A stretch of 64,000 nt of DNA, taken from the NCBI GenBank assembly GCA_964585485.1, contig CAZPDS010000002.1, forward strand, positions 23,316-87,315, read 5' to 3'. The translations under genes and the position numbers were made by a program. Shown here in pieces: positions 53,698 through 63,161 of this stretch. The notes under the pieces were generated by a model. The model was not told the origin of the DNA, searched no databases, and saw only the letters and a list, made by a program, of their open reading frames with translations. Origin of the DNA: CALGYY01 sp964585485. Its GTDB lineage: Bacteria > Bacteroidota > Bacteroidia > Bacteroidales > CAIWKO01. How positions within the stretch are numbered: position 1 is the stretch's first letter; each line of letters starts with the position of its first letter.

Positions 53698-54882
53698 ATG
53701 AAAAAAAACCTATTCTTCCTGTTTACGCTGCTTTTTAGCGTATCATTGCTGGTTTCCCCAGGCTGTAACAAAAAAGATACGCCCGAAGATGCCGTAGCCT
53801 TGGGCACTATCACCGGCAAGGTCGTTGCGATGAACGGAACCACTCCCATTCCCATGGCCACGGTTTTCGTTGATGTCAACGGTGAAATCTATCTGACCTA
53901 CTCTAACCTGCAGGGCGATTTCAACCTGGAAGTCCCGTCCGGTACGCATCCCCTCTACATCGAATCCGGCAAAGGCAACATCTTCCGCAGCATGACCACC
54001 ATCACGGTTCCTGAGGGAAAAGCCGTTTCCGTGCCCGATGGCCAAATTAAACTTACGCAGGTTGGTGCACTGGCCTATATTGCCGGCTCCTTCGACAATA
54101 TTCAGGACATTATCATCAACGATTTGGGCTACGCCGCTACAGAAATAACCATTGCCGATCTTGACAATTACAACACCCTGAACAATTTTGACGGGATCTT
54201 TTTTAATTGCGGGAAAAGCGAAGCCCTCGACGGCAACAAATACCAGAATTTGCTCACCTACGTTAACAGCGGCGGCAGCGTTTATGCCTCTGACTGGGCG
54301 GTGGAATACCTCACGGGTGACGGAAATGCCAAGGGTCAACAGGCTCACGTGCTGATGCCCAACCAAAAAACAGGCTGCACGCCTGATGTTGGTGGTTTTA
54401 TTGACGATTCCTTGTTGTGTTCCGACAAGCTGGGACCCATGGGCACAGTAAGCGCGGCCAACATTCTGCCCGCCGACATTCAGGCGTACATGGGACTGAG
54501 CACAATCGACATTGAATACGACCTTGGCGGCTGGGAAACCATCCTCGAACTGGCCACCCCGCCCTGGGAAGTTCTGATACAGGACCCCGTTACGTACGGC
54601 CCACTGGCCATTCGTATGACCTTTCCCGGCTCCAGCAAATCCGGACTTGAAAAACAGGAATGGGTTACCATTTGCCATATTCCGCCGGGCAATCCGAACA
54701 ATCCGCAAACCATTACCATCGCGGCCAGCGCTCTACCGGCTCACATGGCTCATGGCGATTATATCGGCTCCTGTGCCGGCAATGGAGGAACAGTGTATTT
54801 TACCACCTTCCATAACCACGCCCAGGGAAACATCAGTCCTGACCTGAAAAAAATGCTGCAGTATTTTATCCTGAATCTGTAG
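53698..54882 (+). CDS. lipoprotein with carboxypeptidase-like domain and an inserted CHIPPGNP module
   Basis: 394 residues from the ATG at 53698. A signal peptide leads to Cys23 (SPGC), followed by NKKDTPED, an acidic surface-export type start. A carboxypeptidase-like beta domain (about 38-115) precedes an alpha/beta region (about 125-394) with IDDLDNYNTLNNFDGIFFN-like and YVNSGGSVYASDW segments, resembling class I glutamine amidotransferase/ThuA folds. Within it, Cys326 to Cys359 form a module CHIPPGNP...HMAHGDY...C that I recognise from unrelated secreted proteins. The function is unknown. A single gene by spacing. Confidence 0.7.
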   Translation: MKKNLFFLFTLLFSVSLLVSPGCNKKDTPEDAVALGTITGKVVAMNGTTPIPMATVFVDVNGEIYLTYSNLQGDFNLEVPSGTHPLYIESGKGNIFRSMTTITVPEGKAVSVPDGQIKLTQVGALAYIAGSFDNIQDIIINDLGYAATEITIADLDNYNTLNNFDGIFFNCGKSEALDGNKYQNLLTYVNSGGSVYASDWAVEYLTGDGNAKGQQAHVLMPNQKTGCTPDVGGFIDDSLLCSDKLGPMGTVSAANILPADIQAYMGLSTIDIEYDLGGWETILELATPPWEVLIQDPVTYGPLAIRMTFPGSSKSGLEKQEWVTICHIPPGNPNNPQTITIAASALPAHMAHGDYIGSCAGNGGTVYFTTFHNHAQGNISPDLKKMLQYFILNL

Positions 54883-55001
54883 CCGGCAGTTTGCTCTTGG
54901 TATACATTACGTTACTTCCATTCTTGAATCACATGGATGGGCGGGAGGAATAGCCAGGTTGAAATAGAAACCGACATGTCAATCGAGCGTGATTTTAAGA
55001 A

Positions 55002-55889
55002 ATGGGTGAACTTTCGGTGATAGACCTGCTGATCAACCTGGTCTTGGCGATTATAATGCTGGGAATTGGGTTGTCGCTAACGGTCAACGATTTTAGAAAC
55101 ATCTTCGTTCACCCCCGGGCTTTGCTCACAGCGCTGGGAACACAATTGTTCATCGTGCCGCTGATCGCCTTTACCATCGCGGCTCTCAGCCCTTTGCCGC
55201 CCGACATGAAAGTAGGCGTTGTCATTGTCTCCCTTTGTGCCAGCGGAGCTTCTTCAAACCTGGTGACGCACTTGTTTCGCGGCAATGTGGCCCTGGCCAT
55301 TTCAATGACCACGATCAACAGTTTTATCACCTTACTGTCGGTGCCGGCATTCACCAACCTGGCGCTGATGGTATTCCTCAGCGAACAGCACCGGATCATG
55401 CTGCCCTTCGGGCAAACCGTGTTTCAGATTTTTATCATCACGATACTGCCGGCCTCACTGGGTGTCTGGCTGCGCCACCTGAACGCACGGACGGCTTCGA
55501 TCCTTGAAAAGCCCCTGAAAATCATCCTGCCGGTATTGCTGGGAACGGTTTTTACCTTGAAGATCTTTTTGGATGAAGGCAGTGGTGGCACGGGTATTAA
55601 TATACAGGAAGGGATGTTAATCATTGGCCCCATGCTTATCCTCAATATCCTGGCCATGCTCGCGGGTTTCCTGAGCGGCCGCGTGCTGCGATTGCCTTTC
55701 CGTGATCAGTTTACCATCAGCATCGAAGTCGGACTGCACAATACCGCCCTGGCCCTGCTGATTGCCGGAAGCATTCTTCAAAACAACAACATGCAAAAGC
55801 CCGCCCTTGTTTACGCCGCTTTCAGTTTTTTCACGGCCATCCTCTTCGTGCTCATCATAAAAAAAATCTTCACGGAGAAAAAAAGCTGA
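55002..55889 (+). CDS. bile acid:sodium symporter (BASS) family transporter
   Basis: 295 residues with nine to ten helices. The BASS signature is seen in CASGASSNLVTHLFRGNVAL and EVGLHNTALALLIAGS. Members import organic anions with sodium; the substrate here is unknown. The start is fixed by an in-frame stop at 54996-54998, two codons before the ATG. Confidence 0.9.
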   Translation: MGELSVIDLLINLVLAIIMLGIGLSLTVNDFRNIFVHPRALLTALGTQLFIVPLIAFTIAALSPLPPDMKVGVVIVSLCASGASSNLVTHLFRGNVALAISMTTINSFITLLSVPAFTNLALMVFLSEQHRIMLPFGQTVFQIFIITILPASLGVWLRHLNARTASILEKPLKIILPVLLGTVFTLKIFLDEGSGGTGINIQEGMLIIGPMLILNILAMLAGFLSGRVLRLPFRDQFTISIEVGLHNTALALLIAGSILQNNNMQKPALVYAAFSFFTAILFVLIIKKIFTEKKS

Positions 55890-55970
55890 AAACAGCATAC
55901 GTTCAGGGATCCCTTAACTGTTTTAAATAAAATTTCGTTTCTTTGTCACCCATAAATAAACACACAATCC

Positions 55971-57359
55971 ATGGTCGAAAAAATTCATACCCTTTTAAGT
56001 GAATCCAGGGGCGCCCGCTGGGCCGCGTTGCTGGTGGTTTCCTTTACAATGTTTGCCGGTTATTACCTGGCCGATGTGATGGCTCCACTGCAGGGCCTGA
56101 TACGCGATCAATTGCACTGGACAGATACGGAATACGGTTTTTTCACCAGCGCATACGGTTGGTTTAATGTATTTCTGTTTTTCCTGATCATCGGGGGCAT
56201 CATCCTCGACAAAATGGGCATCCGTTTCACGGGTATGGGCGCGGCCATCATTATGGTTGCGGGAACCGCCCTGAAGTACTGGGCCATTTCCACCGATTCA
56301 CTGGATGGCGCCATGCTTTTTGGCTGGAAAGCCCAGGTGATGCTGGCCGCCCTGGGTTACGCGGTGTTTGGTGTTGGCGTTGAAATTGCCGGCATAACAG
56401 CCTCCAAGGTTATCGTGAAATGGTTCAAAGGAAAAGAACTGGCGCTGGCCATGGGGATGCAATTGTCTATTGCACGACTGGGAACGGCTCTAGCGCTTTC
56501 CACCTCCCTGCCGGTAGCACTGTATACCGGTGATGTGGCCTCCCCTATTCTCATTTGCCTGATCATGCTTTGCATCGGCATTCTGGCTTTCTTCATGTAC
56601 ATGACCATGGACCGCAAGCTCGACAAATCGTTGATCGCCGTAAGGGGCGCTGCCAAAGAGCAGGCCGCACCGGATGAAGAATTCCGGCTCCGCGACATTC
56701 TGAAGATCATCGGCAACAAAGGTTGGTGGTACATTGCCATTCTTTGCGTGTTGTTTTATTCGGCCGTATTCCCCTTCCTGAAATACGCAACCGATCTTAT
56801 GGTGAATAAATTTGGTGTAGATGCTTACTGGGCCGGCCTCTTACCCGGACTTCTCCCGTTCGGGACTATTTTCTTTACACCGCTGTTTGGTGGCATTTAC
56901 GATAAGAAAGGCAAAGGCGCCACCATTATGATAATTGGCGCATTGATCATTGTCCTGGTGCACCTGCTGTTCTCCGTGCCTTTCCTGAACCATTGGTTTA
57001 TTGCCTTCTTGTTGATGATTGCGCTCGGCATCGGATTTTCCCTGGTTCCTTCGGCCATGTGGCCTTCTGTCCCTAAAATCATCCCTGAACGCCAATTGGG
57101 CACCGCCTATTCCCTCATCTTCTGGGTGCAGAACTGGGGATTAATGGGCGTTCCAGCGCTGATTGGCTGGGTGCTTGACAACTATTGCATCACCGGTTCT
57201 TCCCTGGTGAATGGCTCCACCGTGAATACCTACGATTATACCCTGCCCATGATCATCTTCATGAGCTTTGGCCTTCTTGCTATTTTGTTTGCTTTCCTGC
57301 TAAAAGTTGAAGACAAAAAGAAGGGATACGGACTTCAACTTCCCAACATTCAACACTAA
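55971..57359 (+). CDS. major facilitator superfamily transporter
   Basis: 462 residues, twelve predicted helices in two bundles. The loop after helix 2 has GGIILDKMGIRFTG and the matching loop in the second half has GGIYDKKGKG, the two halves of the MFS inter-helix motif. The charged central loop (about 215-245) separates the halves. The substrate is not indicated; the nearest types are anion or sugar porters. It ends at a clear terminator. Confidence 0.88.
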   Translation: MVEKIHTLLSESRGARWAALLVVSFTMFAGYYLADVMAPLQGLIRDQLHWTDTEYGFFTSAYGWFNVFLFFLIIGGIILDKMGIRFTGMGAAIIMVAGTALKYWAISTDSLDGAMLFGWKAQVMLAALGYAVFGVGVEIAGITASKVIVKWFKGKELALAMGMQLSIARLGTALALSTSLPVALYTGDVASPILICLIMLCIGILAFFMYMTMDRKLDKSLIAVRGAAKEQAAPDEEFRLRDILKIIGNKGWWYIAILCVLFYSAVFPFLKYATDLMVNKFGVDAYWAGLLPGLLPFGTIFFTPLFGGIYDKKGKGATIMIIGALIIVLVHLLFSVPFLNHWFIAFLLMIALGIGFSLVPSAMWPSVPKIIPERQLGTAYSLIFWVQNWGLMGVPALIGWVLDNYCITGSSLVNGSTVNTYDYTLPMIIFMSFGLLAILFAFLLKVEDKKKGYGLQLPNIQH

Positions 57360-57387
57360 CCTTTTCCGGAGAGATTCATCTCCTTTG

Positions 57388-57415
57388 AAGGGTGCCTTGC
57401 GGCACCCTTTTTTTT
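57388..57415 (+). terminator. intrinsic terminator of the MFS gene
   Basis: GGGTGCC and GGCACCC around a TTGC loop, with T8 after it. It lies just before the mqnB promoter. Confidence 0.85.
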
Positions 57416-57416
57416 G

Positions 57417-57424
57417 TACCTTTG
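57417..57424 (+). promoter_or_regulatory. -7 box of mqnB-mqnD
   Basis: TACCTTTG only 4 bases before the ATG at 57429, so the transcript should begin at or next to the start codon (leaderless). Confidence 0.6.
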
Positions 57425-57428
57425 ACCT

Positions 57429-58109
57429 ATGAAGTTACGTAATATCCTTATTGTAGCGGCTACACACACAGAAATTCGCCCCCTGCTCAATGAATTGAAG
57501 GTTCAGGATCTTCCAGTGGGCAAAGTTCGATCCTTCCAGTGGCAACAGCTTCCGCTGGATATCCTGATTACCGGACCGGGCATGGTTTCAACAGCCTTTT
57601 ATATGGGAAGAGTACGCGGCCTCCATGAATATTCTCTGGTAATAAATGCAGGCATTGCCGGAAGTTTCAATAAAAAAATCACCATCGGACAATGCGTAAA
57701 TGTAATTTCCGATTGCTTTGCCGACCTGGGATCTTCGCAGTCGCCAGCGTTCGTGCCCCTGTACTCCATGCCCATGGCTGAAGATTATATCTTACCCGGA
57801 TTCGATACGGAAAATAAGATTCAAAACACGAACATCCCAATACTCTCGTCGCTTGATTCCGTAAGCCGTGCCTACGGAATTACCGTGAATACCCTTACCG
57901 GCAAGGCCCATAAACATACCGGCAAGCCCGATGTGGAAACCATGGAAGGGGCGGCCTTTTTACTGGTCTGTAAAAACGCCGGCGTACAATGTCTGCAACT
58001 TCGGTCCATATCCAATTTTGTGACCGCAAAAAAGGAGGAGCCCTGGGATATTCCTGCTGCTGTTAGTTCATTAAATGCCCTCTTGCTGGAGATCATACAT
58101 GAACTCTGA
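57429..58109 (+). CDS. mqnB: futalosine hydrolase
   Basis: 226 residues of the nucleoside phosphorylase/nucleosidase fold, with GPGMVSTAFYMGR, INAGIAGSF and the catalytic-side VETMEGAAFL. It cleaves hypoxanthine from futalosine in the alternative menaquinone pathway. The link to mqnD, with an 11-base overlap, separates it from methylthioadenosine nucleosidases of similar fold. Confidence 0.9.
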   Translation: MKLRNILIVAATHTEIRPLLNELKVQDLPVGKVRSFQWQQLPLDILITGPGMVSTAFYMGRVRGLHEYSLVINAGIAGSFNKKITIGQCVNVISDCFADLGSSQSPAFVPLYSMPMAEDYILPGFDTENKIQNTNIPILSSLDSVSRAYGITVNTLTGKAHKHTGKPDVETMEGAAFLLVCKNAGVQCLQLRSISNFVTAKKEEPWDIPAAVSSLNALLLEIIHEL

Positions 58110-58944
58110 GGTCATTCGCATCGGTCTATCGCCCTGTCCCAACGACACGTTTATTTGTCATGCGCTGCTGCACCGCCGCATCGACACAGAGGGCCTGCGC
58201 TTTGAGCCGGTGTTTGAAGACGTGGAAACCCTGAACAATATGGCCTTCCACGGATTACTGGACATCAGCAAGGTAAGTTTTCATGCTGCCCTTTACCTTG
58301 TTAAGACCTACGCCTTGCTGGATGCCGGTGCCGCCCTGGGTCGCGGTTGTGGTCCACTCCTGATCAGTAAGCGACCCTTACTCCCGGAAGAAATCAACCC
58401 TCTGCGCATCGCCGTTCCGGGCGCCTATACAACGGCGAATCTCTTGCTGTCGATTGCGTATCCGCAGGCCTTCAACAAAGAGATGATGGTGTTTTCGGAG
58501 ATTGAAGAAGCAGTGCTGAGCGGCCGTTGCGAAGCCGGTGTCATTATTCACGAGAACCGCTTCACATACCAGGAAAAAGGATTGGTGTGTCTTGCCGACC
58601 TGGGTCAATGGTGGGAACAAAGAACAGGACAGCCGATCCCGCTGGGCGGGTTCATCGTCAACCGTCTGCTTGATGCATCGCTTCAGCAAAAGCTGCAACG
58701 TATACTGCGACGCAGTGTAGACTACGCTCTCCTGCATCCAAAGGAATCCGCGGTGTTTGTTGCCCAGTATGCGCGCTCCTTGAGCCCGGATGTGCGCCAG
58801 GCACATATTGCATTATATGTTAACGAATATTCACAGAGCTTGGGCGCAAAAGGCCGTAATGCCGTTGAATGCCTCTTTACCCATGCCGTGCAAGCGGGTC
58901 TTGATATTCGTCCTCCGGCGTCGTTTTCGGACCTTTGGGCCTAG
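58099..58944 (+). CDS. mqnD: 1,4-dihydroxy-6-naphthoate synthase
   Basis: 281 residues from the ATG at 58099. The conserved N-terminus IGLSPCPNDTFICHALLH and the periplasmic-binding-protein-like fold define MqnD. It converts cyclic dehypoxanthine futalosine to 1,4-dihydroxy-6-naphthoate on the futalosine route to menaquinone. Its start overlaps the last 11 bases of mqnB, so they are translationally coupled. mqnA, mqnC and mqnE are not in this window. Confidence 0.95.
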   Translation: MNSEVIRIGLSPCPNDTFICHALLHRRIDTEGLRFEPVFEDVETLNNMAFHGLLDISKVSFHAALYLVKTYALLDAGAALGRGCGPLLISKRPLLPEEINPLRIAVPGAYTTANLLLSIAYPQAFNKEMMVFSEIEEAVLSGRCEAGVIIHENRFTYQEKGLVCLADLGQWWEQRTGQPIPLGGFIVNRLLDASLQQKLQRILRRSVDYALLHPKESAVFVAQYARSLSPDVRQAHIALYVNEYSQSLGAKGRNAVECLFTHAVQAGLDIRPPASFSDLWA

Positions 58945-58965
58945 GGATTTCTGCCCGGAAAACAC

Positions 58966-58973
58966 TATCTTTG
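58966..58973 (+). promoter_or_regulatory. -7 box of pdxA
   Basis: TATCTTTG, 10 bases before the ATG at 58984. Confidence 0.6.
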
Positions 58974-58983
58974 CATAAAAATC

Positions 58984-60114
58984 ATGGAAATGGAACAGCC
59001 CTCCGATTATAACACGCCCGACAGAAACGAGCGCCCCGACAAAAGCGACAAAGAAAAGAAAGCAGTCATCGGGATTACCCACGGTGATTACAACGGCATT
59101 AGTTACGAGGTCATCATTAAAACCTTTATGGAGCCTCGCATGCTGGAAATTTGCACCCCGGTGGTGTACGGCTCCTCCAAGATCGCCTCTTATCACCGGA
59201 AAGCCCTAAATATTAATGAATTTAATTTTAACCTCATCCGTAAAGCCGAAGGCGCCCCTGCCCGAAGGGCCAATATCATTAACGTAACCGACCAGGAAGT
59301 AAAAATTGACCTGGGCGAATCGTCTGAAGCCGCAGGAAAACTGGCGGTAGCAGCTCTGGATATGGCGGTGGAAGATTTGAAAAAGGGGCACATTAACGCC
59401 CTGGTTACCGCGCCTATCAACAAAAAGAACATACAATCCCCCACCTTCGATTTCAAAGGACACACCGAATACCTGGGTGAAAAGTTTCACACCAATGATT
59501 ACATGATGATGATGGTGAGCGACAAGATCCGCATCGGCTTTGTAACCGGACATTGTCCCATCAGTGAGATTGCGGCCAGTGTCACTGCAGAAAATGTACT
59601 TCGCAAACTCATCATTCTTAACAACTCGCTGATACGTGATTTCGGCATCAGCCGTCCGAAAATCGCCGTGCTGGGATTGAACCCGCACGCGGGTGACCGG
59701 GGTGTCATAGGATTTGAGGAGGAAAAGATACTCGCTCCTGCACTAAAAAAAGCGGCCGAAAACAACATTCTGGCTTTCGGCCCTTATCCTTCCGACGGTT
59801 TTTTCGCGGCTACATCCTATTCAAATTTTGATGGTATTCTGGCCATGTATCACGACCAGGGGATGATTCCCTTTAAAATTATCGCCTTTGATTCGGGCGT
59901 TAACTTTACCGCCGGCCTGCCCTATGTCAGAACCTCGCCGGCCCATGGTACCGCCTACGAAATTGCCGGGAAAAACGAAGCCAACCCGGAATCTTTCCGT
60001 CACGCCATTTACATGGCCATCGACCTTTGGAACCAGCGCCGCGAATACGAAATGCTCACCGCCAATCCGCTAAAGGTGAAAAATCCTTCCCACGACGAAC
60101 CGCGGGAATCTTAA
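58984..60114 (+). CDS. pdxA: 4-hydroxythreonine-4-phosphate dehydrogenase
   Basis: 376 residues. A polar N-terminal tail (about 1-27) precedes the catalytic core with GITHGDYNGISYEV, the metal-binding histidines in HTEYLGEKF and LNPHAGD, and MYHDQGMIPFK. It makes the pyridoxal phosphate precursor in the DXP-dependent route. The fused MurF-Alr gene starts 17 bases later; its racemase half needs PLP. Confidence 0.96.
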   Translation: MEMEQPSDYNTPDRNERPDKSDKEKKAVIGITHGDYNGISYEVIIKTFMEPRMLEICTPVVYGSSKIASYHRKALNINEFNFNLIRKAEGAPARRANIINVTDQEVKIDLGESSEAAGKLAVAALDMAVEDLKKGHINALVTAPINKKNIQSPTFDFKGHTEYLGEKFHTNDYMMMMVSDKIRIGFVTGHCPISEIAASVTAENVLRKLIILNNSLIRDFGISRPKIAVLGLNPHAGDRGVIGFEEEKILAPALKKAAENNILAFGPYPSDGFFAATSYSNFDGILAMYHDQGMIPFKIIAFDSGVNFTAGLPYVRTSPAHGTAYEIAGKNEANPESFRHAIYMAIDLWNQRREYEMLTANPLKVKNPSHDEPRES

Positions 60115-60131
60115 ACGACCGCCGAAGTCCT

Positions 60132-62612
60132 ATGCATTACACCATTCAGGACATAGTCCACCTCATCCGGGCCGAAGCCCTTCAAATACCAAGTCCGGAC
60201 GCACGCATCAGAGAATTGCTTATCGACAGCCGAAGCTTGTCTGCAGCGCCCGTCAGCCTTTTTTTTGCCATCAAGGGCAAACGCCACAACGGTCACGATT
60301 TTCTGGGGACACTTTATGAAAAAGGTGTTCGCAATTTTGTAGTTTCAGAGGTTCCAAACGATTCTTCTGGCTGTCCGGACAGCAACATTCTGCTGGTGCC
60401 CGATACCTTAAAGGCCTTGCAGGCGCTGGCGGCAGCACACCGTGCGCACTTTCAACTGCCCGTCATCGGTATTACCGGAAGCAATGGCAAAACCATCATC
60501 AAGGAATGGCTCTACCAATTGCTGAGTCCGGATAAAAAAATTATCCGGAGTCCCCGGAGTTTCAACAGTCAGGTTGGAGTGCCTCTTTCCGTCTGGCAAA
60601 TGGGGCGTGAGCACGAAATGGCCATCTTCGAAGCCGGCATCAGCGAACCCGACGAAATGGAAAAGCTGCAGGCCATCATTCGACCCACCATTGGCATCTT
60701 TACCAACATCGGACAGGCCCACGATAAGAATTTCATTCGGACCTCCCAAAAAGTGGGGGAAAAACTTAAGCTTTTCACGAAAGTAGAAACCCTGATTTAC
60801 TGCACCGATTACTTCGACATACAAGATCGGATTTTTAAATCCGCGTTGCCCAACACCATTGGATTTTTCACCTGGAGCCGTAACAATAAGGCCGACCTGC
60901 AAATCACGAATGTTGAGAAGGGACCCACGAGTACTCGCATCCGCGCCCTTTATAAGAGTAACGATATCGGAATCGTGATTCCGTTTACGGATGATGCGTC
61001 AGTGGAAAATGCTATCCATTGCTGGTCGGTCATGCTAAATATGGGATATCATCCACAGCTGATCGCCGGGCGTATGCTTCAGCTTGCGCCCGTAGCCATG
61101 CGCCTGGAGATGAAAGAGGGCATCAACCGATGTTCAATCATCAACGATAGTTACAACAGCGATATCAACTCCCTGCACATTGCTCTCGACTTTTTAAATC
61201 AGCAAAAGCAACACGAAAAGAAAACCCTGATTCTTTCGGATATTCTGCAAAGCTCGATGGATGACCTCAGCCTGTACTCCAGTGTTGCCAGCCTTTTGCA
61301 GGAAAAAAATATTCAGCGGCTTATTGGTATCGGCCCCGTGATCTCGCGCCACGCACCGATGTTCTCCGTACAAAAAGATTTCTTTCAAAGCACGGAAGAT
61401 TTCCTGAAGAACTTTCCGGTATCCTCCTTACACGATGAAACCATACTTCTAAAAGGCGCCCGCGTCTTCGAATTCGAGCAAATTTCGCGGGCTCTGCAAC
61501 AAAAATCGCACGAAACAGTTCTTGAGATTAACCTGAATGCCCTGGTACACAACCTTAATTACTACCGTTCGAAACTGAAGCCCGGCGTAAAGATGATGGC
61601 CATGGTGAAAGCCTTTAGCTATGGCAGCGGAAGCTTTGAAATTGCCAACGTAATGCAGTTTCAGCACGTGGACTACCTCACCGTAGCCTATGCCGACGAA
61701 GGGGTAGAGCTTCGTAAAGCCGGCATCACCACCCCCATCATGGTAATGAACCCGGAGGAAGAAAGCCTGGATTTGCTCATTCGCTTTCAACTGGAACCGG
61801 AGATTTACAGTCTTCATATTTTAGAATTGCTTAAACAAGCCTTACGGGAACGTGGAACAGTGGCTGAAGCCGTGCAAATCCATTTAAAAATGGACACGGG
61901 CATGCACCGACTGGGATTTCAAACGAACGACCTCGTGCCCTTAATTACAGCGCTTAAACAGGAACCGAACCTAAGAGTACGTTCGGTATTTTCGCACCTG
62001 GCCACGGCCGACGAGCCGACCCTGGATGAATACACCCTTCGGCAGATTCAGTGTTTCCGCACCATGTGCGACACTTTGCGTGCGGCATTGGATGAGCCGT
62101 TCCTGATGCACATCCTGAACTCCGCCGGTATTAGTCGCTTTCCGGAGGCACAATTTGACATGGTTCGCCTGGGCATTGGATTGTATGGTATTGGCTGCAA
62201 TGACACCGAACAGCAAGCCTTGCAAAACGTTGGCACGCTCAAAACCATACTCTCGCAAGTAAAAGATATTCCGGAAAAAGACAGCGTGGGGTACAGCCGT
62301 AAGTGGATCGCGCAGCAAGCCTCCTCTATTGCTATTCTCCCCATCGGTTACGCCGATGGCCTTGACCGCCGCCTTGGCAACGGCCATGGTAAGGTGTTCA
62401 TCAACGGCCACGCCGTTCCGATTATTGGTAATATATGTATGGATATGTGCATGGTGGATGTTACCGGGCTCAACGTAAAAGAAGGTGACGAAGCTGTGCT
62501 GTTTTCGGAACAGTACACCGTGCGGGAGTTTGCCGCCGAGCTGGGCACCATACCTTACGAGGTGCTCACCTCGATAGGCCGAAGGGTAAAAAGAATTTAT
62601 TACTACGAGTGA
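60132..62612 (+). CDS. bifunctional MurF-like ligase/alanine racemase
   Basis: 826 residues from the ATG at 60132. Residues about 1-455 are a MurF-like UDP-MurNAc-tripeptide:D-Ala-D-Ala ligase with the ATP-binding GITGSNGKT and DSRSLS. Residues about 460-826 are alanine racemase with PLP-binding Lys493 (MVKAFSYGSG) and catalytic Tyr721 (VGYSRKW). The fusion is characteristic of Bacteroidota and couples D-Ala formation to D-Ala-D-Ala addition in wall precursor synthesis. The MurF half has SFNSQVGVPLSV where MurF usually has an NNxxGVP sequence, so its ligase activity is less certain than the racemase. Confidence 0.93.
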   Translation: MHYTIQDIVHLIRAEALQIPSPDARIRELLIDSRSLSAAPVSLFFAIKGKRHNGHDFLGTLYEKGVRNFVVSEVPNDSSGCPDSNILLVPDTLKALQALAAAHRAHFQLPVIGITGSNGKTIIKEWLYQLLSPDKKIIRSPRSFNSQVGVPLSVWQMGREHEMAIFEAGISEPDEMEKLQAIIRPTIGIFTNIGQAHDKNFIRTSQKVGEKLKLFTKVETLIYCTDYFDIQDRIFKSALPNTIGFFTWSRNNKADLQITNVEKGPTSTRIRALYKSNDIGIVIPFTDDASVENAIHCWSVMLNMGYHPQLIAGRMLQLAPVAMRLEMKEGINRCSIINDSYNSDINSLHIALDFLNQQKQHEKKTLILSDILQSSMDDLSLYSSVASLLQEKNIQRLIGIGPVISRHAPMFSVQKDFFQSTEDFLKNFPVSSLHDETILLKGARVFEFEQISRALQQKSHETVLEINLNALVHNLNYYRSKLKPGVKMMAMVKAFSYGSGSFEIANVMQFQHVDYLTVAYADEGVELRKAGITTPIMVMNPEEESLDLLIRFQLEPEIYSLHILELLKQALRERGTVAEAVQIHLKMDTGMHRLGFQTNDLVPLITALKQEPNLRVRSVFSHLATADEPTLDEYTLRQIQCFRTMCDTLRAALDEPFLMHILNSAGISRFPEAQFDMVRLGIGLYGIGCNDTEQQALQNVGTLKTILSQVKDIPEKDSVGYSRKWIAQQASSIAILPIGYADGLDRRLGNGHGKVFINGHAVPIIGNICMDMCMVDVTGLNVKEGDEAVLFSEQYTVREFAAELGTIPYEVLTSIGRRVKRIYYYE

Positions 62613-62711
62613 GGGAAAAGCTATAAGATAAAAAAACGGATGCGTGAAGAATGGATTCTACGATCGACTCCTTCTTACTTATTCCTGAACGCGTATTAAA
62701 CACATTCAATC

Positions 62712-63074
62712 ATGTCGCAAATATCAATTGAAGGAATGGAATTTTTTGCTTATCACGGCTGTTTTGAAGAAGAACAGATCATCGGCAATAAATTCATTGT
62801 AGATATTTTTCTTGAGGTGAGCACGGAGCAGGCACAGCGTTCCGACAATCTGTCGCAAACCGTGAATTACCAAAAGGTGTACGAAGTCATCCGGGAACAA
62901 ATGAACGTTTCCTCCAGTTTGCTGGAGCACCTGGGTCACCGAATTAACGAAGCCGTGCGGACGCAATTTCCGGCGATAAAACGAATCACTTTAAAGGTTT
63001 GTAAACTATATCCGCCCATCGGGGGGAAGGTAGACCGGGTGTGTTTCACGTTGAACACACTATGCGAAGGATGA
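62712..63074 (+). CDS. folB: dihydroneopterin aldolase
   Basis: 120 residues. The N-terminal IEGMEFFAYHGCFEEEQIIG and the late CKLYPPIGGKVD match FolB. It forms 6-hydroxymethyl-dihydropterin in folate synthesis. It precedes the tRNA-Thr gene on the other strand and shows no partner gene. Confidence 0.95.
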   Translation: MSQISIEGMEFFAYHGCFEEEQIIGNKFIVDIFLEVSTEQAQRSDNLSQTVNYQKVYEVIREQMNVSSSLLEHLGHRINEAVRTQFPAIKRITLKVCKLYPPIGGKVDRVCFTLNTLCEG

Positions 63075-63078
63075 TGTG

Positions 63079-63151
<73 letters not shown>

Positions 63152-63161
63152 AATGATGGTG

